Positions 17,525-26,781 of a DNA stretch of 37,085 nt are shown here, one piece after another. A program made the position numbers and the translations under genes. The notes beneath the pieces were generated by a model, which saw nothing but the letters and a program-made list of their open reading frames with translations, was not told the DNA's origin and did no database searches. Within the stretch, counting starts at the first letter, position 1. Every line of letters starts with the position of its first letter. This DNA comes from Pseudorhodobacter antarcticus (GTDB lineage: Bacteria; Pseudomonadota; Alphaproteobacteria; Rhodobacterales; Rhodobacteraceae). The DNA is taken from positions 1 to 37,085 of the forward strand of contig CAMAQR010000036.1 of the NCBI GenBank assembly GCA_945860375.1, in the 5' to 3' direction.

Positions 17525-18652
17525 TTAGCCGCAACAAATCGTTTCAAGGCCCGCAATCACGCCTGTCATGTAATCATCATCATAGCCGGAGTCGTTCTCG
17601 AGAACACTTTGAAACGCCGCGACCCGGCCTGATGCCATGTCGGCCATAACGAACTGGCCGCCATATCCGGCATGGCCGATCCAATGGCCGTTGGTCATCA
17701 GGTGGTTGGAATACCGGATTGCGCCGCGTTTTGGGCCAAGCAGGGGGGCGGGGCGGCGGATCGACATTTGCAGAAAATCCGGCGACCCGACCGCAGGGCC
17801 AAACACCGCCTGCCCTTGCCGCGCCAAAAGCAAACCAAAGCGAGCAAGATCGCGGGCGGAAAGGCAGCCACCACCCGAAAAGGCCGGAAGGTGTTCCGGG
17901 CTAAGGCTGATATGGAACGCGGCTTCGTAGCCAGCGGCGTCGACGATGGTCTCGATCTTCGCATGCAGGTCAACGAAACAAGCGGCGATGAGCGTCAACA
18001 CATCGGTGTTGGCGGATTTATAGCGGGCAAAGGCGGTTTGGCCCGCAGCGCCGCTTCCCGTCAGGCTGCCGATGAAACTGCGCAAGGTTAATTCTGGCTG
18101 ATCGTCCGATGGAAGCCGCCAGCCCAGCGCCTGTTCCTCGCGAAAGCAGTCGGCGTTCGGATCGCTGTAGTTTTCCGAAAAATCGTTTTCGACATTCATG
18201 TCCAGCACGTTTTGAACGCTTGCCGTGGCATAGGCAGAGCCGATCCACGGCAAGATATCCCCGACGCTCGCTTCAAGGCGAAGGTGACCTGCGGCAATCA
18301 ATTCTCCAATGATCAGATGGATATGCATCTTACTGATGGATTGCAGCGAGTGGACGCGGTTGGTGGCAAAATCGGGCGCTGCAGCCTCAAAAAGGCAGTC
18401 GGTGCCTTGGGCGACCACAAGGGCACTGAAAGCGGGGTGTGCGGTCAGACCAGAGGCCTGGGCGCTGCGGGCGATTTCGGGATCGGGGGCGTGCTTCAGA
18501 TCAAGCACCCGGCGCGCGCGGACCATCAGGGTGCGGCGAAACAGCAGATGCGCGTTGTGAAACCCGGCGCGGCGCTGGTGCGGCTGGTTCCAGCCCTGCT
18601 TGTTATCGGCACCCACCGTCAGCGCCGGGTTTGGATGGCTGATCAGAGGCAC
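17525..18652 (-). CDS. Beta-lactamase-fold serine hydrolase (NylB/EstB-like)
   Basis: About 375 residues with a serine beta-lactamase/esterase fold. SISK (SxxK) lies at 105-108 and the second motif is YKSANTD with Tyr at about 211. GHAGYGGQ near the C-terminus replaces the KTG box. The YxSxNTD form resembles 6-aminohexanoate-dimer hydrolases, so an amide or ester hydrolase is likelier than antibiotic resistance. No signal peptide is visible, suggesting a cytoplasmic enzyme. The start is uncertain: GTG at 18652 overlaps the upstream ligase stop by 10 bp and is chosen for coupling; GTG at 18616 is an alternative. It is the last gene of the operon that begins with BKACE. It might cleave an ester or amide of the imported quaternary amine; that is inference. 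Confidence 0.75.
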   Translation of the reverse strand: MPLISHPNPALTVGADNKQGWNQPHQRRAGFHNAHLLFRRTLMVRARRVLDLKHAPDPEIARSAQASGLTAHPAFSALVVAQGTDCLFEAAAPDFATNRVHSLQSISKMHIHLIIGELIAAGHLRLEASVGDILPWIGSAYATASVQNVLDMNVENDFSENYSDPNADCFREEQALGWRLPSDDQPELTLRSFIGSLTGSGAAGQTAFARYKSANTDVLTLIAACFVDLHAKIETIVDAAGYEAAFHISLSPEHLPAFSGGGCLSARDLARFGLLLARQGQAVFGPAVGSPDFLQMSIRRPAPLLGPKRGAIRYSNHLMTNGHWIGHAGYGGQFVMADMASGRVAAFQSVLENDSGYDDDYMTGVIAGLETICCG

Positions 18653-20748
18653 GGTTGCACCGCACTCTGGATCAGGGCATCCACCGCCCAAACCCCGTCC
18701 GGGGTGACGAAAAGGGGGTTGATCTCTATTTCCGTCAGGCTGTGGGCGTTGGCTTCAAAGGTGGTTGCAAGCTGTGCCAGAAAGCCAGCAAGCGCGGGCA
18801 TATCGCCGACGGCACCGCCGCGAAACCCTGTCAGCAGCGGGGATATTCTCAACCGCGACAGGGCGTGCAGAATATCGGTTTCGGTGGTGGGCAGCAGCAG
18901 CGTTTCGGCGTCCTTCAGCAGTTCCACCAAAACGCCGCCCGCGCCAAGTGTCAGGATCAGACCAAACTGCGCATCGCGGCGCAGGTTGACCAGCAATTCG
19001 GCCAAGGGTCGCGGGGCCATACGTTCGACAAGGAAGCGATCTGTCACCGCCATAGGGTCATGGCGCAGAACATCGGCGCGCATTCTCTCCAAGGCTTGGG
19101 TCAGGGCGGTTGCGGTATCAAGGCCAATGGCCACGGCACCTGCTTCGGATTTGTGAGCAAGTCTTGGGCCCATCATCTTCAGAACCACCGGATAGCCCAC
19201 GCGCGCGGCGGCCGCGATGATGCCTGCGGCGGATACGACTTCGCCTTGCGGAACCGGCAAGCCAAGTTGGCGTAGATGGTCTTTGCCTTCGGCCTCATCC
19301 AGAACCTTGATGGCGGCGGTGGCTGGCAGGGCGTGCAGAGGCGCTGGCGGCATTTGCAGGATCTGCGCGCGTCGCGCGTTCCAAAGTACGGCGCAGCGGA
19401 TTGCGTTCAGGGTTTCGGTCAGACCCTGCATCGGAGCTATGCCTTGCGAGACCAGCCAAGTGCGCGTTTCGACATCGATATTTTCGGGCAAGGTTGCGCA
19501 AATGGCTGCGGGGATGCCGCGCGCATGGGCAGCGGCGATAAAGGCAGAGGCGTCGGCCCGGTAGAAGCCTTTGGAATCGTCAAGGCCAGCAGCCGGATAA
19601 TCTTGCACCAGCAGGGTGGCGTCGGCGGACAAGCCATCTATCGCCGCGCGAAACACTGGGCCGGTGCGCGCGGGATTGCCCCAGATCGGGGTGGTGTAAT
19701 CCAGTGGGTTTGACACCGTGGCGATGTCGGGCAGCAAGGCTGTCAGGGTGGTGCGGGCCGCATCGGGGAAGGTCGGAAAGCCCAAACCGATGGTTTCGGC
19801 ATGATCGGCCAACATGGTGGCGCCTCCCCCTGAACAGGTGAAACCCGCGATCCGGTTGCCGCTGGGGATTCCGGCCACACAGAGAAATTTCAGCGTCTCC
19901 AGCAGCTGTGCCGGACTGTTGACCCGAATGACCCCAACGCGGGCAAAAAGGGCATCGTAAAGATCATCGGTACCGGAAAGTGATCCAGTGTGGCTGACCG
20001 TCAGCGATGCCCCGATTTGTGAAGACCCGGTTTTCAACGCCACCAAGGGGATTCCCTTTTGCACTGCCCGCAGCGCCGCTGCTGCGAAGCGTGGCACGTC
20101 GCGCAGACCCTCTATGTGCATTCCAATGGCGCGCACGGCAGGGTGGTCGATCAGATGATCGACAAAGTCTTCAAGGCTCAGGACGGATTGATTGCCGCAG
20201 GAAATCATATGGGTCAGCGGCAGCGAGCGCTGGCTCATGGTGATGTCAGAGGACAGCATACCGCTTTGGGTGATGATGGCGGCCCCGTAGCCCGGCGAGC
20301 CACCACCATGCGCAAAGGGCCACATCGCGGCGCGGTCGAGGTAGTTGATCACGCCGTAACAATTGGGGCCGACAAGGGCGAGATCACCAGCGGCCTTGAT
20401 CAGATCGGCTTCCAACGCCGCGCCTGCCGTCCCTGCTTCGCGAAAACCGGCGGTGTAGCAGACAATTCCCCCAGCGCCCCGTGCGGCCAGCTTTGCCGTG
20501 GTGGCAATGGCGGCAGCGGCAGGAACGGCCAGAAAACAGCCGTCGGGGGCTTCTGGCAGATCGTCGACCGACGCATAACAGCGATAGCCCGCCAAGGTTT
20601 CGCGGCGCGGATTCACCGGCCAGATTTGGCCCTGAAAGCCGATGCGTTGGGCCTCTTGGATCGCCACCTCTGCATCGCGCCCGCCGATGAAGGCGATGTG
20701 GCGGGGCGACAGCAGGCGGCGCAGGTTTTCAGAGCGCTGCGTCGTCAT
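18643..20748 (-). CDS. NDP-forming acyl-CoA synthetase (acetyl-CoA synthetase/ACD family)
   Basis: This 701-residue protein fuses alpha-type and beta-type halves of the NDP-forming acyl-CoA ligase family. A CoA-binding domain (residues about 8-130, starting LRRLLSPRHIAFIGG) is followed by flavodoxin-like domains (including AGFTCSGGGATMLAD). The C-terminal ATP-grasp region (about 480-701) includes VVLKMMGPRLAHKSEAGAVA and ends in ITEIEINPLFV. It joins an acid to CoA with ATP hydrolysis. Beside an acyl-CoA dehydrogenase and carnitine genes, it could activate gamma-butyrobetaine, crotonobetaine or carnitine. The ATG at 20748 overlaps the acyl-CoA dehydrogenase stop by 4 bp, which sets the start. 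The family is secure; the substrate is inference. Confidence 0.9.
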   Translation of the reverse strand: MTTQRSENLRRLLSPRHIAFIGGRDAEVAIQEAQRIGFQGQIWPVNPRRETLAGYRCYASVDDLPEAPDGCFLAVPAAAAIATTAKLAARGAGGIVCYTAGFREAGTAGAALEADLIKAAGDLALVGPNCYGVINYLDRAAMWPFAHGGGSPGYGAAIITQSGMLSSDITMSQRSLPLTHMISCGNQSVLSLEDFVDHLIDHPAVRAIGMHIEGLRDVPRFAAAALRAVQKGIPLVALKTGSSQIGASLTVSHTGSLSGTDDLYDALFARVGVIRVNSPAQLLETLKFLCVAGIPSGNRIAGFTCSGGGATMLADHAETIGLGFPTFPDAARTTLTALLPDIATVSNPLDYTTPIWGNPARTGPVFRAAIDGLSADATLLVQDYPAAGLDDSKGFYRADASAFIAAAHARGIPAAICATLPENIDVETRTWLVSQGIAPMQGLTETLNAIRCAVLWNARRAQILQMPPAPLHALPATAAIKVLDEAEGKDHLRQLGLPVPQGEVVSAAGIIAAAARVGYPVVLKMMGPRLAHKSEAGAVAIGLDTATALTQALERMRADVLRHDPMAVTDRFLVERMAPRPLAELLVNLRRDAQFGLILTLGAGGVLVELLKDAETLLLPTTETDILHALSRLRISPLLTGFRGGAVGDMPALAGFLAQLATTFEANAHSLTEIEINPLFVTPDGVWAVDALIQSAVQPCL

Positions 20749-21902
20749 GCGCCCAATGGCCTTAGGATGGAGCGGGTGATGATGTGGCGCTGAATTTCCG
20801 AAGTGCCGTCCCATATCCGTTCCAGCCGACTGTCGCGCCAAAGGCGTTGGATCGGCAGTTCCTCCATCAGGCCCATGCCGCCAAAGATTTGCACGGCATC
20901 ATCCGCCACCCGGTTCAGCATTTCCGAACAATAGACCTTTACCATCGAGACATCGGCATCGGTCAACCGGCCTTCCTCGGCGCGCACAACAGCGTCAGCC
21001 ACCAGCAAATCTGCGGTGCGCAGGCCGATGGCCATATCCGCCAGCTTGAACCCCGTGCCCTGAAACTGGCCAATCGGTTGGCCGAATTGTTTGCGGTTGG
21101 CCGCCCATTCGGTGGCAAGCCCGATGATCCGTTCGGCCTTGCCACAACAGCAGGTGCCAACCCAAACCCGACCCATTCCCAGCCATTCTCCCGCGAGCTC
21201 AAAGCCTTTGCCCTCTTCGCCCAAGATCTGATCTGGCCCAAGCCGGACATCGTTGAAGGCAAGCTGGAAGGTCTTATAGCCGCGATAGCTGACCGATTTA
21301 TTGCCTTCGCGGACATCAAAACCGGGGGTGCCGACATCCACCAGAAAGGCGGTTATGCGTTTGCGCGGCCCGCGTTTGGTTTCATCGACGCCGGTGACGG
21401 CAAAGACGATTGCGAAATCCGGCATGCGTGGGCCAGAGATGAAATGTTTCGAACCGTTCAATATCCAATCCGCGCCGTCGAGGTGCGCGTTGGATTTCAT
21501 CCCCATCGCATCGGACCCTGCTTCGGGTTCAGTCAATGCGAACAACTCACGCTTTTCGCCACGCACCGTCGGCATCAGGTATTTCTCAATCTGATCGCCT
21601 TTACAGGCCAGCAGCAGTTCGGTGGGTCGTCCGATCCATGCATGGAGTGCATGGGTAGATTTGCCGTATTCCCGTTCGATCAAGGACATCGCCTTCATCG
21701 ACAGCCCACCACCGCCGACGCGTTCGGGCATGTTGGCGGAATAGAGCCCCGCCTGTTTGGCGCGGGTTTCAATTTGAAGGCCAAGTTCTGGCGGGACGCT
21801 GCCAGTGCGATCCACCATGTCTTCGTGAGGATAGATCTCGGCCGCCATGAAGGCGCGAACGGTGCTTAGCAGAAGCTCGGTTTCGTGGACATCGCTTGTC
21901 AC
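20745..21902 (-). CDS. Acyl-CoA dehydrogenase (CaiA-type role possible)
   Basis: This 385-residue FAD enzyme has an N-terminal helical domain, the middle-domain motif LFALTEPEAGSDA (about 115-130) and the C-terminal helical domain ending IWDGTSEIQRHIITRSIL. It would introduce a 2,3-double bond into an acyl-CoA with electrons going to ETF. Between a CoA ligase and a PotABCD-type importer in a carnitine cluster, it is a candidate gamma-butyrobetainyl-CoA dehydrogenase. The position corresponding to the MCAD catalytic Glu (in YEGTS) is Asp here (WDGTS), which also occurs in some bacterial members. The start is GTG at 21902 with AGGGGAA upstream; it lies 9 bp after the permease stop. Confidence 0.9.
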   Translation of the reverse strand: MTSDVHETELLLSTVRAFMAAEIYPHEDMVDRTGSVPPELGLQIETRAKQAGLYSANMPERVGGGGLSMKAMSLIEREYGKSTHALHAWIGRPTELLLACKGDQIEKYLMPTVRGEKRELFALTEPEAGSDAMGMKSNAHLDGADWILNGSKHFISGPRMPDFAIVFAVTGVDETKRGPRKRITAFLVDVGTPGFDVREGNKSVSYRGYKTFQLAFNDVRLGPDQILGEEGKGFELAGEWLGMGRVWVGTCCCGKAERIIGLATEWAANRKQFGQPIGQFQGTGFKLADMAIGLRTADLLVADAVVRAEEGRLTDADVSMVKVYCSEMLNRVADDAVQIFGGMGLMEELPIQRLWRDSRLERIWDGTSEIQRHIITRSILRPLGA

Positions 21903-21911
21903 AGGGTTCCC

Positions 21912-22703
21912 CTATTTGGTTGTTCGGTTGCGCCGCGCAGCGAAGGCCCAAACGGTGAACGCCACCAAGGTGACGACCATCAGAACCACAGCAGCAGCAG
22001 CAACGGTTGGATCGGTATTTTCGCGGATGCCGTTCCACATCCGGCGCGGCAGGGTGTAAACGCTGAATTTTGACAGAAACAACGTGACAACGATTTCATC
22101 CCACGACGAGATGAACGCGAACACAGCACCCGCCAGAATGCCGGGTTTGATGCACGGAACGATCACGCGGCGCATTGTGGTCCAGTTTGATGCCCCAAGA
22201 TTGCGCGAGGCTTGTTCCAGCCGTGGATCAAAGCCTGCCAAAGACGCAGAGACCGTGATCAGCACAAGGGGCGCAGACAAAACGGTGTGGGCAAGGATCA
22301 GGCCCACATAGCTGTCTATCAGGCCCAAAGGGACGAACAGGCGGTAGAACGCCATCGCGGCGATGATCGGCGGGATCACCAGCGGCAGCAGCAGGATCGC
22401 GCGTACCACCTCACCGGCTTTGGAGGATACCCGCCATAGCCCAATGGCGCATAGCGTGCCAATCACGGTGGCAAGCAGCGTTGACGCAATGGCGATCAGC
22501 GCGCTTTGCCAAAAGCTTGACATCCATTCCGGGCTGCTGAAAAGCTTGATGTAATATTGCAGCGAAAGCTCGTTTGTCGGGAAGGACAGAAAGCGTTTCG
22601 GGGTAAGCGATACGGGAATGGCCACCAAAGCCGGTGCCACAAGAAACACCAGCAAAGCCCAGGACAGTCCAGAATTAAGTCGTGCGGGAAGGCTGGGCCT
22701 CAT
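21912..22703 (-). CDS. Polyamine-type ABC permease (PotC-like)
   Basis: This 263-residue inner-membrane permease has about six hydrophobic segments and a PotC-type EAA loop (LEQASRNLGASNWTTMRRVIVP). It begins MRPSLPARLNSGLSW at 22703, where ATGA overlaps the stop of the PotB-like partner (22700-22703). A longer frame upstream lies inside that partner and was rejected. With the PotB-like subunit it forms the channel for the substrate delivered by the binding protein at 23617. Confidence 0.92.
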   Translation of the reverse strand: MRPSLPARLNSGLSWALLVFLVAPALVAIPVSLTPKRFLSFPTNELSLQYYIKLFSSPEWMSSFWQSALIAIASTLLATVIGTLCAIGLWRVSSKAGEVVRAILLLPLVIPPIIAAMAFYRLFVPLGLIDSYVGLILAHTVLSAPLVLITVSASLAGFDPRLEQASRNLGASNWTTMRRVIVPCIKPGILAGAVFAFISSWDEIVVTLFLSKFSVYTLPRRMWNGIRENTDPTVAAAAVVLMVVTLVAFTVWAFAARRNRTTK

Positions 22704-23551
22704 GCTTTTGCCCCCCCGAACACGGTTGAAAGCTTCATGAAGCGCGACATCACAAACAACAGCGCCAGCACACCGAACAACATCAGCGCCGCCAACATCG
22801 CAGCCGTGCCCCATTGCAGCGTGACCAACACCTGAACCGAAACATATTCGGCCACCATCAGCACTTTGCCGCCGCCCAAAACTGCAGGCACAACATAAAA
22901 CCCAAGGTTGATTATAAACACCAAAAGTGCAGCCGCAACGATGCCGGCACGGGTCAGCGGCAGATAGACACGCCAAAACGTCTGCGCACCCGTGGCCCCA
23001 AGCGAACGCGACGCCTGCACCACGCGGCCATCCATGCTTTGCATCGACGCAAGGATCGGCAGAACCGCATAAGGCACCATGTAGTGCACCATGCCGATCA
23101 ACACGCCCAACTCATTTCGCATGAAGGAAATCGGTTGCGAGATGATTCCAAGCGCCTCAAGCCCGTTGTTCACTACGCCATTGCGACCCAACAGCATCAG
23201 CCACGAAAACGCGCGCACAAGCACCGAAATCCAGAACGACATCAGCAAAAGACCCAACATTTTATTGCGCGCACCATCGGCGGCATGCACCATGGCGTAG
23301 GCAATGGAATAGCCCAGCGCGACGCTGATCGCGGTGCAGATCACGCATATACGCACTGTCGTCCAGATAATCCGACCCAAAGAGTCCGAGGTGAAAAGTT
23401 CGGTATAGTTGCCAAGCCCCGGTGTGGGTTCGCTGACACTCAGCCAAAGGATGTTCACGATCGGGCCAAGAAACAGCGCGCCCACCAACACAAGGAAGGG
23501 CAGCACAAGAATCCACCCGGTATTCAAGGCATGACGTAGCAAAGCGCTCAT
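22700..23551 (-). CDS. Polyamine-type ABC permease (PotB-like)
   Basis: This 283-residue membrane permease has a typical PotB first helix (GWILVLPFLVLVGALFLGPIV) and the EAA loop VVQASRSLGATGAQTFWRVYLP near 200. It is followed by an overlapping PotC-like gene and preceded by the binding-protein gene, with a hairpin between them (23578-23608). In E. coli such systems carry spermidine or putrescine. Homologues in proteobacteria carry diverse cations and quaternary amines, which suits the carnitine neighbourhood. Confidence 0.92.
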   Translation of the reverse strand: MSALLRHALNTGWILVLPFLVLVGALFLGPIVNILWLSVSEPTPGLGNYTELFTSDSLGRIIWTTVRICVICTAISVALGYSIAYAMVHAADGARNKMLGLLLMSFWISVLVRAFSWLMLLGRNGVVNNGLEALGIISQPISFMRNELGVLIGMVHYMVPYAVLPILASMQSMDGRVVQASRSLGATGAQTFWRVYLPLTRAGIVAAALLVFIINLGFYVVPAVLGGGKVLMVAEYVSVQVLVTLQWGTAAMLAALMLFGVLALLFVMSRFMKLSTVFGGAKA

Positions 23552-23577
23552 CTGCGGCTACCTGATTAGGAAAAGGG

Positions 23578-23608
23578 GCCCGGCAGGGCAAGTGTCACGC
23601 TGCCGGGC
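23578..23608 (-). terminator. Intercistronic hairpin between binding-protein and permease genes
   Basis: GCCCGGCAG at 23578-23586 pairs perfectly with CTGCCGGGC at 23600-23608 (9-bp stem, 13-nt loop). On the minus strand it is followed by CCCTTTTCC. It lies 8 bp after the binding-protein stop and would act as a partial terminator or RNA-stabilising hairpin. This would raise binding protein over permease, as often seen in ABC operons. Confidence 0.65.
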
Positions 23609-23616
23609 GGGAGCTA

Positions 23617-24723
23617 TCAGCTGATCGCAGCGAGGAAGGCGTTCACGGCTGCATCGGTGTTTTCGCCCCACCATGTGGGATCGTTCATCGCCACATTCGG
23701 CAGATTCGCCGCTGAAGTGATGGAATAGGGCTGATCCGCTTCGGCCAAGGCCGCGATGGCCTCGGGGTTGGTCGGGGTCATGCCAAGGCAGGCAAACAGG
23801 TCAAGTTGCGCTGGAACCGACTGTGCCGTTGCGATGAACTTCATGACCGCAGCGCCACCGGGATTGCCTTTCGGCACAATGTAGGCGCCCGGCATTGCAA
23901 TCGCCTGGTTCGTCACCAACTTGTAGCGGCCATTGGTGTCGTTTTCGATCGAGCGGCCCCGGTTTTGCCAGACCATGCCCATGGAAACTTCGCCGTTCAC
24001 AATCATCTGCTGGGCTTCTGCACCCGACGCCCAGTAAATCGTGTCGGCCTTGATCGCTTTGATCTTGGCCAGCGCCCGATCCATATCCAACGGATAAAGC
24101 GCATCTTTTGCAATGCCATCTGCCATCAAAGCGGCTTCAAGAGATCCATTGGCCCATTTGTAAAGTGAACGGGTGCCGGGGAATTTGGTGGTGTCGAAGA
24201 AATCTGCCCAATTGCTTGGCGCGCCATCCGGGTAGGCTTGGGTGTCATACATGAAAGCATAGCCGTAAAGGATGATCGACACCCCAAACTCCAACGCATA
24301 ACCGTCAATGGTCTTGGCCTTATCGACCACGGTGTAGTCGATTGGCTCCAGATGGCCGGTTTTGCCCAAGGCGACGGCATCAAACAGATCGCCATCGCAG
24401 ACATCGGCGGTGACATTGCCACTGTCGACCATTTCCTTGATCTTGCCCTGAAGCGGGCCGGATGTGTCAAACTTCAGCGGGATACCGGTTTCTGCGGTGA
24501 AAGCGTTGCCGATGGCGCTGGTGTGGCATTCTTCCGATTGCCCGCCCCAATTCCACATCACGATCTCACCGGCGGCGGCTTCGGCGCGGCCTGCCAAGAC
24601 CGAAGCGCTGGCGAAACCCGCCATCCCGCAAAGGGCCAGAAAACTGCGCCGCCCCATCTTGCCCGCCTGAAATGCCTGAGCGCCTTGTAGCAGCGATTCA
24701 CGCATAAACTGTTTATCTTGCAT
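23617..24723 (-). CDS. PotD/PotF-like periplasmic binding protein with Tat signal
   Basis: This 368-residue solute-binding protein has a twin-arginine signal (GRRSFLALCGMAGFASA, about residues 24-40, cleavage after AEA) and a PotD-type start of the mature domain (IVMWNWGGQ). It captures the substrate in the periplasm for the PotABC-like transporter. The cargo could be a quaternary amine such as carnitine or gamma-butyrobetaine, given the neighbouring catabolic genes; polyamine remains possible. The ATG at 24723 has AGGAGG about 9 bp upstream. The 79-bp gap to the ATPase gene holds no clear promoter. Confidence 0.9.
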   Translation of the reverse strand: MQDKQFMRESLLQGAQAFQAGKMGRRSFLALCGMAGFASASVLAGRAEAAAGEIVMWNWGGQSEECHTSAIGNAFTAETGIPLKFDTSGPLQGKIKEMVDSGNVTADVCDGDLFDAVALGKTGHLEPIDYTVVDKAKTIDGYALEFGVSIILYGYAFMYDTQAYPDGAPSNWADFFDTTKFPGTRSLYKWANGSLEAALMADGIAKDALYPLDMDRALAKIKAIKADTIYWASGAEAQQMIVNGEVSMGMVWQNRGRSIENDTNGRYKLVTNQAIAMPGAYIVPKGNPGGAAVMKFIATAQSVPAQLDLFACLGMTPTNPEAIAALAEADQPYSITSAANLPNVAMNDPTWWGENTDAAVNAFLAAIS

Positions 24724-24802
24724 GGTTTATTCCTCCTGTTGACTGGGCCAGAACGACCCATATTTCATGGCACCGGGTTGATCCCGGCTTTGGCTTATTC
24801 CG

Positions 24803-25810
24803 TCAGATTGGGTCGCGCAGCCGCACGGCAGCATTGTCCGCCCAAGTCAGATCGACGGGGCTGTGTACAGCCACCGGCGCGCCACCGCGCCAGGCATCCA
24901 CATCCACTTCGATCAGACCCATGCCTGGCACTTCGACCTGGTATTTCAGCACCGACCCAAAATAGGTCACGGATTGCACGCGCCCGCTTACCTTGTTGGC
25001 GCCCTGCCCGTTGCCCGCAGTGGCAAGGTCGATCTTTTCCGGGCGCAGCGCATAAACCACGCCGTCACGTTGCAAAAAGTTGCTTTTGCCAAGAAAACTC
25101 GCCGCAAACCGTGTGCTTGGCCGCTGATACAGTTCTGACGGTGTGCCAATTTGTTCGATGTGGCCGTTGCGCATGATCACGATGCGATCCGACATCGACA
25201 GCGCCTCTTCCTGATCATGCGTCACATAGACAAACGTCGTGCCGATGCGCTGATGGATGTCTTTCAACTGCGCCTGCACTTCGGTACGCAGGTTCTTGTC
25301 CAACGCCCCCAGGGGTTCATCCAGCAACAAAACTGGCGGCGCAAAGCACAACGCCCGCGCCAACGCCACACGCTGCTGTTGACCGCCCGAAAGCTCTTTT
25401 GGCAGACGATGCGCGAATTCGCCCAAGCGGACCAATTCCATCATCTCGGCCACACGGGCGTCAATCTCGGCCTTTGGGCGTTTGCGCACTGACAGCGGAT
25501 AGGCGATGTTGTCGCGCACTGTCATGTGCGGAAACAGCGCATAGCCTTGAAACACCATGCCAAAGTTGCGCTTTTCCGCCGGCATCTCGGCTATGGAGCG
25601 GCCGTCCAGCAAGATGTCGCCCGAGGTGATGTCCTGAAACCCGGCCATCATCATCAAAAGCGTGGTCTTGCCAGAACCGGACGGCCCCAGCAGCGTTAGA
25701 AACTCACCGCTCTGAATTTCCAGATCAACATTTTCCACGGCGACAAAGGCACCATAATGCTTGGTCAGCGACCTCAACTGCAGACAGCCACTTTTGCCGG
25801 GCTCTGCCAT
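24803..25810 (-). CDS. Polyamine-type ABC importer ATPase (PotA-like)
   Basis: This 335-residue ATPase has Walker A GPSGSGKT at 42-49, the signature LSGGQ at 140-144, Walker B VLLLDE at 160-165 and the switch His in YVTHDQEEA. A C-terminal TOBE-type regulatory domain begins at ALRPEKIDLA. It starts 2 bp after the BKACE stop with no strong ribosome site of its own, so it is translationally coupled to BKACE. That coupling links import directly to carnitine-type breakdown. Confidence 0.93.
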   Translation of the reverse strand: MAEPGKSGCLQLRSLTKHYGAFVAVENVDLEIQSGEFLTLLGPSGSGKTTLLMMMAGFQDITSGDILLDGRSIAEMPAEKRNFGMVFQGYALFPHMTVRDNIAYPLSVRKRPKAEIDARVAEMMELVRLGEFAHRLPKELSGGQQQRVALARALCFAPPVLLLDEPLGALDKNLRTEVQAQLKDIHQRIGTTFVYVTHDQEEALSMSDRIVIMRNGHIEQIGTPSELYQRPSTRFAASFLGKSNFLQRDGVVYALRPEKIDLATAGNGQGANKVSGRVQSVTYFGSVLKYQVEVPGMGLIEVDVDAWRGGAPVAVHSPVDLTWADNAAVRLRDPI

Positions 25811-25812
25811 GC

Positions 25813-26703
25813 TCAGGCGACCGCGCCGCGAAGCTTCAACTTGTTGCGCGCCTCTTGCGGAGTCAGCGCACGCGCGCCCATTCGTTCGACGATGCCGATC
25901 ACCCGTTCGACCAACTGGGCATTGGTTGCCAAAACCCCGCGATCAAGGAACAGATTGTCTTCCAGCCCCACCCGGACGTTGCCACCCATCGCAACCGCCG
26001 CAGCGGCCATTGGCATTTGCATGCGACTGATGCCGAAACTTGCCCAGCTTGCCTCGGGGGGCAGATGCTCTTTCATGGCCTTCATTGTTTCGACGGTTTG
26101 ATCGGCGCCCCAAGGAATTCCCAGACACAGTTGGAACATCGGCGGATCAGTCAGCAGGCCTTCGGACATCATCTGTCTGGCAAAGCGGATGTGGCCCAGT
26201 TCAAAAACCTCAAGCTCTGGCTTTACGCCCCATTCCTTTGTCAGCGCCGCCATTCGGCGCAAAATCGGGGGGGTGGAAATGTAAATGCTGTTGTCATTGC
26301 CAAAGTTCAGCGTGCCGCAATCCAGCGAGCAGATTTCCGGCAGGCAATCCTTCACATGGGCCAGCCGTTCATCAGGCCCGATCATATCGGTTCCAGGCCC
26401 AGGCATCGCCCAATTCAGCGGATCTGGGGTCCAATCCCCACCCATCCCCGCGGTCAGGTTGATGACAACATCGGTGCCGCTGTCGCGGATGCGCTCAACC
26501 ACTTCGCGGAACAAAGCGGGGTCGCGGGAGCCCTTTCCGGTTTCAGGATCACGGACATGAATGTGGGCAATGGCGGCGCCGGCTTTCGCGGCCTCTATGG
26601 CTTCGCGCGCAATTTCTGCGGGTGTTACAGGCACATGCGGGCTCTTGCCCGCGGTATCTCCTGCCCCGGTTACAGCACAGGTCACCACTACTTCGAAGTT
26701 CAT
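25813..26703 (-). CDS. BKACE-family beta-keto acid cleavage enzyme (candidate dehydrocarnitine:acetyl-CoA cleavage enzyme)
   Basis: This 296-residue protein of the DUF849/BKACE family has the Zn-binding [16 protein letters not shown] stretch (about residues 45-60), the [10 protein letters not shown] segment and the VGLEDNLFL motif. BKACE enzymes condense a beta-keto acid with acetyl-CoA to yield acetoacetate and a new acyl-CoA. CdhC of carnitine clusters turns 3-dehydrocarnitine into betainyl-CoA. The neighbours (CdhR-like regulator divergent, L-carnitine dehydrogenase beyond it) support that role. The ATG at 26703 has AAGGAG about 7 bp upstream. It heads the eight-gene minus-strand operon. 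Confidence 0.9.
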   Translation of the reverse strand: MNFEVVVTCAVTGAGDTAGKSPHVPVTPAEIAREAIEAAKAGAAIAHIHVRDPETGKGSRDPALFREVVERIRDSGTDVVINLTAGMGGDWTPDPLNWAMPGPGTDMIGPDERLAHVKDCLPEICSLDCGTLNFGNDNSIYISTPPILRRMAALTKEWGVKPELEVFELGHIRFARQMMSEGLLTDPPMFQLCLGIPWGADQTVETMKAMKEHLPPEASWASFGISRMQMPMAAAAVAMGGNVRVGLEDNLFLDRGVLATNAQLVERVIGIVERMGARALTPQEARNKLKLRGAVA

Positions 26704-26781
26704 TTCGATCTCCTTCTTTCGCCTGATCTTGTGCGGAAGATTTCGATTTCTTTTCATTTATTCGCCATATATCATGTATCG

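Noticed and set aside
17525..18652. An antibiotic-resistance beta-lactamase.
   Set aside because: No signal peptide, a YxSxNTD second motif and HAG in place of KTG point to an esterase/amidase of the NylB type.
25855..26781. Extension of the AraC regulator upstream to a 683-residue protein.
   Set aside because: The extension is the antisense of BKACE. The regulator's own domain order starts just after 26782.
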